Assembly: GCA_945869365.1 (NCBI GenBank)
Contig: CAMBOW010000007.1
Coordinates: 1 to 39,877 of the forward strand
Origin: Flavobacterium psychrophilum
Lineage (GTDB): Bacteria; Bacteroidota; Bacteroidia; Flavobacteriales; Flavobacteriaceae
Length of the DNA: 39,877 bases
Direction: 5' to 3'
Part shown: piece by piece, positions 6,933 through 16,800 of the stretch
How the letters are laid out: each line of letters opens with the position of its first letter
How positions within the stretch are numbered: the stretch's first letter is position 1
Notes under the pieces: model-generated
What the model saw: only the letters and a program-made list of their open reading frames with translations
Told to the model about the DNA's origin: nothing
The model's database searches: none
Program-made: the position numbers and the translations under genes

Positions 6933-7502
6933 TTAAACAACCCCCTGCAGTAAAATTTTAGGCAATTGGGTTTTGAGGCCAGATTCTGAAAAGCCGTTTT
7001 TTTTGCCGTACCACAAATAGAGGGTGCGGAGCGTGGATAAGAGCGAAAATAAAATTACTTCGGCGCTTTGGTTTTTGAGTTCGCCTTGCTCGATGCCGGT
7101 TTTGACAATTTGCCGAAACTGGGCCTCGTATTCTTCGCGCATGTGGAGAAAATACTGAAGTTGTTTTTCGGGCAAATGCATCCAATCGTTATTCAAAGCG
7201 GCTAAGGCATCGGGGTTGCGCACGGTGATGTCAACATGCAACTGGATGAGCTGCTCGAGCTTTTGTACGCTGCTTGTTTCGGACTGGGCAATTTGGGCAA
7301 TGGTGTGGGTAAATTCTTCGGCGATACCAATGATCATGAGCTCCAATATCTCTTGTTTGGACTTGATGTGATTGTACAAACTGGCCGCCTTGATGTCAAG
7401 CGCTTGTGCCAAATCACGCATAGTCACGGCGCTGTAGCCCTTGGCTTTAAACAATTGGGCCGCGGCAGTAAGGATTTCTTGTTTGCGCTCGGAGGGTTTC
7501 AT
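6933..7502 (-). CDS. TetR-family regulator, probable paa repressor
   Basis: 189 aa with the TetR DNA-binding domain at residues 1-50: ILTAAAQLFKAKGYSAVTMRDLAQALDIKAASLYNHIKSKQEIL, helix-turn-helix about 25-48. The C-terminal ligand domain is helical and not diagnostic. It is the only regulator beside the paa operon and has the same orientation. PaaR proteins of several bacteria are TetR-type repressors that respond to phenylacetyl-CoA, so the role is inferred from context and from the palindrome ahead of paaE. It is bracketed by two inverted copies of a 135-bp element, so its expression could be separate from paaE. Confidence 0.85.
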   Translation of the reverse strand: MKPSERKQEILTAAAQLFKAKGYSAVTMRDLAQALDIKAASLYNHIKSKQEILELMIIGIAEEFTHTIAQIAQSETSSVQKLEQLIQLHVDITVRNPDALAALNNDWMHLPEKQLQYFLHMREEYEAQFRQIVKTGIEQGELKNQSAEVILFSLLSTLRTLYLWYGKKNGFSESGLKTQLPKILLQGVV

Positions 7503-7521
7503 GGGTTGGGTTTGTGTTGTG

Positions 7522-7529
7522 CAAAAGTA
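7522..7529 (-). promoter_or_regulatory. Candidate -7 box of tetR
   Basis: TACTTTTG on the minus strand, 20 bp before the tetR start codon, fits TAnnTTTG. No TTG is seen at the ideal -33 spacing. Confidence 0.4.
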
Positions 7530-7570
7530 GGAAATTAAGTGTTCTAGTTTAAGGATTTGGCTTACGCCAA

Positions 7571-7591
7571 GTTTCAGGTTTCAAGTTTCAC
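7571..7591. repeat. Heptad array GTTTCAN x3
   Basis: GTTTCAG, GTTTCAA, GTTTCAC upstream of tetR, in exact 7-bp register. Confidence 0.75.
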
Positions 7592-7626
7592 GTTGTAGTT
7601 ATATACTAAGAGCCGTTGTGCAAAAT

Positions 7627-7761
7627 TGAACTATAGCGAAGCGGAATAAGATTAAAAAACACAGGCAAGTTCTATAACGAAGTGGATATATTCAACTTGA
7701 AACTTGAAACATGAAACGTGAAACAAGACAAGTTTAAATAGCGAAGCGGATCTATAGTTCA
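7627..7761 (-). mobile_element. 135-bp MITE-like element, copy 2
   Basis: Inverted copy of 6716-6850 with the same TGAACTATAG/CTATAGTTCA ends and the same length. It contains heptads at 7694-7721 and is followed by another heptad run at 7765-7785. The two copies bracket tetR. In both, a CTTAGTATA-type word lies about 15-20 bp beyond the same end. Confidence 0.75.
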
Positions 7762-7813
7762 TGCAACTTGAAACCTGAAACCTGAAACAAAAAAATTTGT
7801 GAGGCTCTAGCCG

Positions 7814-7847
7814 AAAAAAAAAAGCCCCCCATTGCTGGAGGGCCTTT
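7814..7847 (-). terminator. Rho-independent terminator of the giant adhesin gene
   Basis: Minus-strand stem GCCCTCC / GGGGGGC with loop AGCAAT (7824-7843), followed by a run of about ten U. It begins 28 bp after the stop codon of the giant gene. Confidence 0.88.
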
Positions 7848-7870
7848 TCTCTAAAATCTATAAACAACAC

Positions 7871-10800
7871 TTAGTCTTTATGAATGTGGCTCGATTTGAT
7901 GTTGGCGCCTTGGGCAACTACTAGGAGGTAATCTCCAGATGGGTAGTTGGTTCCGATTTGCAAACTGTCTAATTGAGACACAAATACATTTTGTTTTTCT
8001 ATTAATCGGCCTTGTAAGTCATACACCATTACGTGTACTACATCGGCTGATGGTGTGGCTAATGAGATGCCAAATGTGCTGGCAAACGGATTAGGATAGG
8101 CCACTGGCTTGAACAAGTTGGCTTCGCTAGGCGCTGCCTCTTCGGTAGTTCTTGCTGTGGCAATTGGTGCGGTAATGTCGCACGCGTCTCCATAAGGTGA
8201 CCAGGCTCCTGCTGTCATTACAGCAACGCGTACTCCGTATTGTTCTCCGGCTGCATAACCCGGTACATTTACTCTGAAGCTAAACCAGTAGTTGGCCGTG
8301 TCAAAGGTAATAGTCTCTTGGGTAGCGATGCGTGTTACTTGGAAACGGTATTGTGTAGCCAAGTTTGTTGCGGTTGTTCTTACCAAAGTTGTTGCAGTGG
8401 CAACAGTTTGTCCACAGCTCGCCAAAGTTGGTACGGCTGGGGCATACACAGTACATGCGTTTCCGTAAGCTGTGTAACCACCTGTTGTTTTCACCGCTAC
8501 TTCAATCGCATACGATGATCCGTAGTTGTAACGTGATAACATCGCTAATGTAAACCAGTGGTTGGTTCTGGTAATTTCTTGCACAAAGTTTGTACCCATT
8601 GCATTTGCTGTAGTGTTAGTGATTCTGAATTTGTATCCAGTAGCACCGGCTACAGGTGTAGTTGCAATTACAGTTCCAATAGTGGGCAAAGTCATCCCAC
8701 ATTGTGAAGGGTTAATTTGCATTACTCCAGTGGCTGCAATGTTTGGTGAATTTACCGTACATGTTGCTCCGTAATATCCGGTCCAAACGCCATCTTTTTG
8801 TACTTGTACCGAGATGGTGTAAGGCGTGTTGTAATCATAGGCTGACAACATATTGAATGCAAACCAGTGTTGTGGACGATCGATCGTTTGAACCGCAGCA
8901 GTCGTGTTGTTTACCACTTTAAAGCGGTATCCGGTTGCTCCGTTTACAAGATCAGCATATACTAAAGAATTCATGTTTGCGATAGTAGCTCCACACGAGT
9001 TAGCTTGAAGCGCCGTGTAGTAGGCTTGTTGGTAAATCACCTCAAAACGGTTGGTGAAGGTTCCACCGGTTGCGGTAAACACATAGTCGCCGTTGGCTGT
9101 CAAGTTGTGTTGTACTCCAGTTAGGTTGTCTTTGATGATCACCATTTGATCGGCTGCGAAAACACCTTGGGCATCTTGCAACTTGATGCGGTGCTCGCCT
9201 GAAACTCCTGTTTTAAACTGAACTGGAATAACATCAGCGGCATTGTACTCACCTTTAGATTGAATACGGTATTTTTCATTAGCCATAATAGAACTAAAAT
9301 CGGTAGTTCCATCGGTAAAGGCAACTGCATCATATCCTACGTCATATCCATTTGTGGTTTCTGAATCGTAATTCATGATCATTTGGCTATTGCCTCCAAC
9401 TGGTGTTTTTACAATTAATTTGTATGAATCCAAATTGGTGTTTACTCTATTGAAATGTCCGTGATCATTGGCTACACGCATGGCGTTGGTGAAATACACC
9501 TCACCATTGTTGTTGTCTGATTTCATCGCTACAAAGAATCCTTGTCCTGATGCAATTACATCTCCTGGTGTAAGTGCACCAACCAAATTATCGGCATCAT
9601 TTGTAGAGAATTGTCCATTGGCTGCCAATGTTCCATATCCTGAAATACTTGTTACACCATTTGGTTTTCTATAGAAATAAAATACGCCTGTAATATTTGG
9701 ATTGGCTGTTCTAAAGGCCGCAATACTAATCGCTGACGGATAAGGATTTCCTACCAATAAATATTTCTCGGTAGATCCTGTACTTCCCGCCGATATGGTT
9801 ACGTCTCCATTATTTGGAACTCCTGTAAAATTTACACTCCACTGTTGCGTGGCCGTAGTTGGGAATGTAGATGGAGTACGTACCAAGAATCCTTTTCCTT
9901 TAGTGAAATTGGCACTTGCAGGATTACTTACCGCTGACCAAGAATTGGCTTGTGGGTTGTGTTCCATAAAGTAAGCATCTGGCGTTCCTGTAGAAATCGC
10001 TTGCAAATTCTGAACTACTGGTGATGACCACAATACTGCATCGTTGCGTTTTAACAAACGGTTGGATGGTGTTGATTTTTGAACAATAATATTTCCTTCA
10101 TTGGCCACATTGTTTGTTTGTAACAACGAAGCATTGTTTTGTACTGTGAAACTTGCTCCACTTGCTACAGTAACTTTGTTGGTTACACTCATGCTATCAT
10201 TGGTGGTCACGGTAACATTAGCTGTTCCCTCTAAGACAACGGTATTGGCAACCGCTGCTGCTCCATCAATATTAACAATTTTTGCTGTAGGAATCACCAC
10301 ATTGGTAGTAGCCGTCGGCAAAGCCCCACATGACCAGTTGGCTGCAGTAGACCACTTATGATCGCCAGAGGTGTCTGTAAAGGTGTTGGTTACATTAACG
10401 ATAGCTTGCACTGCTGTTCTGTTTTCTGATTTACAACCGGTTGTTGTATTTTCCATCTCGGCATAGTAGGTGGTTGTAGTACTTATACTTGGAGTAGTAT
10501 AGGTTAAACTAGCTGTTGCCAATTGGGTATCTTGTGCGGCATTGAACCAATTTATGGTGTACCCTGCGCCTGGATCTGTAGCCGTTAGGGTTACCGAACC
10601 TGTTCCACAAAGGGTAACATTTGATGAGGTAGCCGAACCAGGCAATGCGTTTACTGTTACTGTAGTAGCTGCACTAGTAGCCGAACAACTGTTGCTGTTG
10701 GTAACCGTTACAGTATAGGCTCCAGAAGTTGCGGCTGTATAGGTTTGTGCTGTGGCTAAAGAAATAGCCACACCATCTTTTTTCCATACGTAAGAGCTTC

Positions 10801-13800
10801 CTGCGCTAGCTGTTAAGACTACACTTCCACCTGAACAGAACGTTGTGGCTGAACCTGCAGAAATTTCGGCAGTGGGTAGTGAGTTTACAGTAACCGTGGC
10901 AGTTGCGCTATTGGCTGCCGAACACGACCCGCTAGTAACCACTGCACGGTAATAGGTAGTTGTTGTTAAATTACTAGCCGTTAAAGATGTAGTAGTATTG
11001 TCAATATCGGTTACGTTTGAAGCAAATGTACTAGAAGTAGACGACTGCCATTTGGTAACAGTACCCGTATGACCACTTAATGTTAAAGTAGTTGAATTTG
11101 TTCCAGAACAAACTGTTGCGCTACCAGCTATAGTACCACCTACCGAATTTGGAGACACATCTAAAACTACTGTATTCGAGTTTACCGCGGCGCCACAACC
11201 TCCTGTTACAGTAACGAAGTAAGCACCGTCATTTTCTGCTGTTGCATTCGAAATAGTATAACTAGCAGCTGTTGCTCCTGAAATATTTATACCTCCAAAT
11301 TTCCATTGGTAAGTAAGCGGAGTGGTTCCTGCAGCAACTACAGTAAAAGTAGAAGCCTGACCCTGACAACCTAATGTTGCAACAGGCTGAGTAGTTATGG
11401 TTGTTAATGGATTTACAACTAACACAGCGTTGCTCGATGTAACAGTGCCGCAAGTTGCAGTAACATCTACTGTATAGGTACCTGCATTCGCTGCTTGCGC
11501 ATTTGTGATCGATAAAGTTGAACTATTCGTTCCTACGTTTGAACCGTCTTTTTTCCATTGATACGCAAGTGTTCCCGTTCCAGATGCTGTTACTGAGAAA
11601 TTTGCTGTATTACCTGCACACAATGTTGATGCGGCTGGTTGTGTTGAAATAACCGTGGCTGAATTAATCGTTAGTAATGCATTCGAAGAGGTTACGTTAC
11701 CGCAACCACCCGATACAATCACTGAATATTGACCTGCATTTGCAGAATTGATATTCGTAACAGCTAAAGTTGCATTTGTTTCACCACTCAATGCTGAACC
11801 ATCTTTTCTCCATTGGTAAGTTAATGTCCCTTGTCCAGAAGCAGTAACCGAGAAGTTAGCAGTTGTTCCAGCACATTGCGTAACAGCACTTGGTTGAGCT
11901 GAAATCGCCGTCACAGAATTGATGGATAAAGCAGCTGTATTTGAACTTACCGTTCCACAAGTTCCAGTAACATCTACTGTATAGTTGGCAGCGTCTCCTG
12001 CAGCAATTCCCGATAAAGTCAAAGTTGATGAAGTTGCTGTTGCATTTCCAGTTACATTCGATCCGTTTTTCTTCCATTGGTAAGTTAAGGTTCCTGTGCC
12101 AGTTGCGCTAACCGTAAAGCTTTGAGAACCTCCCAAACAAGCCGCTGCTGCAGCAGGCTGTGTTGAAATCGCGGTTGCACTACTAACTGTAGAAGTAATT
12201 GCAGAGCTCGTTGCGCTTGATTGTGTTAAACAACTACCGCTTAAGCTTGATGTCATTGTTAAAGTAACCTGATCATTGTTTACTAACGAAGTGCTTACTA
12301 GAGTAGCATTTGTTGCTCCATTTATTGGTGTTCCGTTCAAATTCCACTGATAGCTTGGACTTCCTCCCATGTTCGCAGAAGAATTCACACTAAACGTAAC
12401 AGAAGTACCCGGACAAAAAGCAGTTGAAGCTGAACTTTGAATTGATACCGTTGGTGTAGAAGCTGAACTAGTTAGGGTAACTGTATTACTATTTGTTGCT
12501 GAAGTACTTGTTAAACATGTTTGCGCTGTAGGCGTCATCGCAACATATATTTCATCATTACTTGACGGTGGTCTCAATTCTATCCCATTAAAATAAAGAT
12601 TTCGTTGAGCACTTCCATCATTCTGACCACCTATGTAAAAACTAACAGCATCAAGAGCACTTGCGTTGTTGAATGTTGTAGTATAAGTAGATCCATCACT
12701 TCTTCTGGTCATACTAAAAGTATATTGAGACGAAGAGGTTCTTGTAATTTTAACATACATCGGAGTTGTTCCATACCCGCCATCGGCTGTAGCGCCTCCA
12801 GTTACCGTAATTGTAGCGCTTCCACCATTGTTTACATTGAAGATTGTTGATCCCCCAGTACGAAGGTCAAAGCCTTTGCTTCCCCCATTTGCATCCCAAT
12901 TGAATATCCAATAGAATCTCAATTCATCTCCAATTTGCATTGGTGTAGATAAACTTCTAGTTGTATTTATATAAGCCGATCCTGTAGCATAGAGACCGTG
13001 TGCAGTAGAACCAATTCCAGCTGTTCCGTTTCCGTCATTTGACGGGTTTCCGATAAACTGCCCAGTGCTCGTACCCACGCTAAATGACCAAGCTTGCATT
13101 CCTGAACCTTGATTACTTCCGTTATTCCAAGTACCTGAATAATTACCCGCATTGTCTGATGCTTGATTCGTTGTATAGGTTGCAGAATTGCTTCCTACTG
13201 GGTTATTATTCAAATACCACTGATAGGTTGGCGTTCCACCATTTGTTGGAGTTGCAGTAAATGTAATTGCACCACCACCACAAGCAGAAGTTGAAGAAGC
13301 AGAATTGGATACAGAGGCTATAATCGAAGGATTAACAGTTACTGTAACCGTTGTTCGAGATCCCTCACAAGACGATGTATCGTCTCTATTGGCAACATAG
13401 TAATTTGTTGAACCAGCAACGCTCGTTGAAGGTGTTGGTGCAGTTGCAGTTCCTGTTCCTCCTGTTGGAACAGTATACCAATACAACGTATTGCCTGCAG
13501 TAGCAGTGGCCGTTAAGGCCGAAGCTGGATCATTTAGGCAATAAGCAGACGGATTACTAGCAACGGGTGTGCTTGGTGTAGCATATACTGTTACAGCAAC
13601 CAATGCTAAATTACTCTCACAACTGTTTGAGCTAGAAGATTGAGAAACATAATAGTTTGTAGTTCCTGGGCTTGATGTAGAAGGTGTTGGTGCACTACCC
13701 AAAGCTGTAGCTCCCGTAACAGCAGGATAATTTGGCGCTGCAGAATACCAATTTAAGGTATTCGCACCTGTTGCAGTAGCAGTTAATGCCGTTGCTGTTG

Positions 13801-16800
13801 CACCTTGACAATACGAAACCGGAGTTGTCACCGTGGGTGCAGCTGGTGATGAATTTACATTTAAAGTAACTCCTGTTCTTGACGCACTTGAACAACCCGT
13901 TGTTGTGTTTTGAGCTGCTGCATAGTATGTACCTGCTGTAGCAGTAGAATACGATAATACATTATCACCAGAAGCCAACACAGTACCACCAGTTGAAGCA
14001 GCAAACCAATCTGCCGTTTCACCAGCACCGGCAGTTACTGTTAAGGACTGACTACCAGCAGTGCTGCAAGCCGTTACGTCTCCTGTTGAGTTGGGCGCAG
14101 CTGGTAAGGCATTCACCGTTATGTCAACCGATTTGGTGGTTGTACACTGTGTATTCGGATTGGTAGCCGCAACACTATAAGTTACAGTTCCTGATGTTGA
14201 TAAATTAGGAGTTGTATAACCGGTTGATGTAGCTCCACTAACGTTCGAACCTGCAGTAGCCCACTGGAACGAATAGTTGGCGCCTGGGACAAACTTCCAG
14301 GCTTGGTTGGACATTGTTGTTGTGCCTGAGAAGGCCTGAGCACCGATAGGTGGGTTATCATTGTTTTGCAAACCTACCACTTTGGTATTGGTAGAGGTTG
14401 AAGAACTTACATGAACTTCTACATTACCGGTTGTTTCAAATAATTTAACCTGTGCTGTTGTTTTCCGCGCTCCTGAAGAACCTTGCTGATTTGCTCCACT
14501 CCATTCGACAACGAAACGTCGCGTTGGTGCAATACCCTCTGTCCAATATCTTAATGTACCGTTTCCAGCCCCAGTCAAGTCATTATCATTTGCAGCAACT
14601 GCGATAATATTCAATGGTTCTGCAGCATTGGGTAAACTTGTAAAAATAAAATCATTTATTATGGATTCAGAATATGTACCGAAATGGACTATTCCATTTG
14701 TTCCAATATTCAGTCTATCATAATTTTCTCCGAAGAAATTATACGCAAACGGAATTGGGATATTGCCCCAGCCAGCATCATCAAAAAGTGGGTATGACAG
14801 ATTTGTTGAAGTGTATGGATTTGCTGTAACTGCAGCGCCATTATCAATAAGTAATTTAGCATCTACAGGAGCCGTTGAATACGAATAAGTAGTAGTAGCA
14901 TAGGTAAACCCTGAGCTTGATAAGTTTGAAGCCAATACCGCTGGATTACCCGCACAGACTGCTGTTGGTGTTGACGTAGGCGTAAAGGCAACAGCATCAA
15001 TAACCCCAACCGATTGCGTTCCTGACACCGCTCCACAACCGGCAACAGTTGCATTTATTGTGTATACGGTTGTCGCAGTTGGACTGGCAACTGTAGTAGA
15101 TCCAGAAGCAATAGACAAGTTTGTATTCGGAGACCAGGTAATTCCAGTTGCTCCTGTTAATTGAGTATTTAATGTTACCGATCCTCCTGTAGAACATATT
15201 AAGGCATTCGAAGGATTAGAGGCTAGCATTGGACGAACTGTAAAAGAAACGGCAGCTCTTGCGCTTCCGCACGAACCGTTGTTGTCTTCGGCGTAATAGG
15301 TTATTGTTCCTGGAGTACATTGAACGGCAGTAGTAAAAGGAGATCCTGAACCAACTGAACTTCCTCCCGTTGCAGCTGTATACCACAGCGTACTTGCGCC
15401 AGCTGTAGAAGTTAGCGTTGTGGTACCACCCACGTTAATCGTAGATGAACCCGAAACAGCTACTGTTGGTGTTGATGGCGCAGTACCAGCTAAAGTTACT
15501 AAGACTTGATCTGAAGATGAACAACCATTTGTACCCGTTACGGTTAATGTATATGTAGTAGTAGATGTAGCAGAACAGTCTGGTGTTAATACATTGGTTG
15601 CAGACAACGCTGTTGCCGGAGACCATGCATAGATTGGATTTGGTGATACACCTACATAATAACTTAATGAAACCGTATATGTAATTGTCATGGCATCCCC
15701 CCAAGCATCATTATCTTGACCTCTTACAGCAACCACAAGACCATTTGCCGCTTGACCGTTTAAATTTGTATAAATTGTAGAAGCAGCGCAACCAGCAACC
15801 CCTTGTTGAACGCCATTCAATCTTGTAGTGACGCTATACCATGCTGGACAATTCGCCCCACCTGCAGACGTAATGTTCACGGTAATTCCGTTAATTACTG
15901 CTCCTGCAGGAAGACCAGAAAATGTGTACGTTCCTGTTGGATTTGTATTGTCGGTCCCAGACGCAGTAACTGTTCCAGAACTAGCACTACCTGAACTTGA
16001 TGTGGCATTTGTACTTCCATTCATAGCTATAGTTTGCCCAGAGCATAAATTAAAATCTGAACCAGCATTTACTGTTGGTGCAGCAATCACTGACCCACTA
16101 GCAGCCACATTTACTGAGGTAGCGCTTGTACTGCTGCACACCACATTTGCAGCTGTTGGGCTTGAGGCCAATGCATTCATACGAACATAAATAGTGGTAC
16201 TAGAAACCGTTTCACTAGATGGAGTTAGAGAAACACTTGATGCCCAACCAGAACCAGAGGTTGTTGAAACACTGAAGCCAGTTGGTGCGGTAACCACTAA
16301 ATTTCCGGATAGGTATATACCTGAAACTGAAAAAGATTGTTGCGCACTAGCTACGTTGGCACACGCCGAGAAAGCACTCAAGGTTCCTGACTGCGATATA
16401 GTAGGTGATGGCGCTCCAGTTGTAAAACTTCGCGTTGTGCAACCCGTAGCTGCCGTTCCACAGCTATTCTTTGGAACTACTCTCCAGTAATAGGTAGTTG
16501 ATGCTGATAAACTTCCTGATGCATACGTTAAACCCGCTTGACCAGTTGAAACACGTGCACCCGCTGCTTGGTTATTTACATCTGTTTGGCTCGTAGATAG
16601 ATAAACATCATAAGAACTTGTGTTCGTTCCTGCTGTCCATGATAGGGTTGGGGTTAAAGATTGACCTGTAGCTGCGTTCGCGGGAGATGATAATGTTGGA
16701 CAAACAGCTAACGAAGCGGCAACATATGTCAGACCAATATTATCAACAGCAGCTCCAGGTGATGTTCCAGTACTAGTATCATTTTGCCAAGTAAACCATA

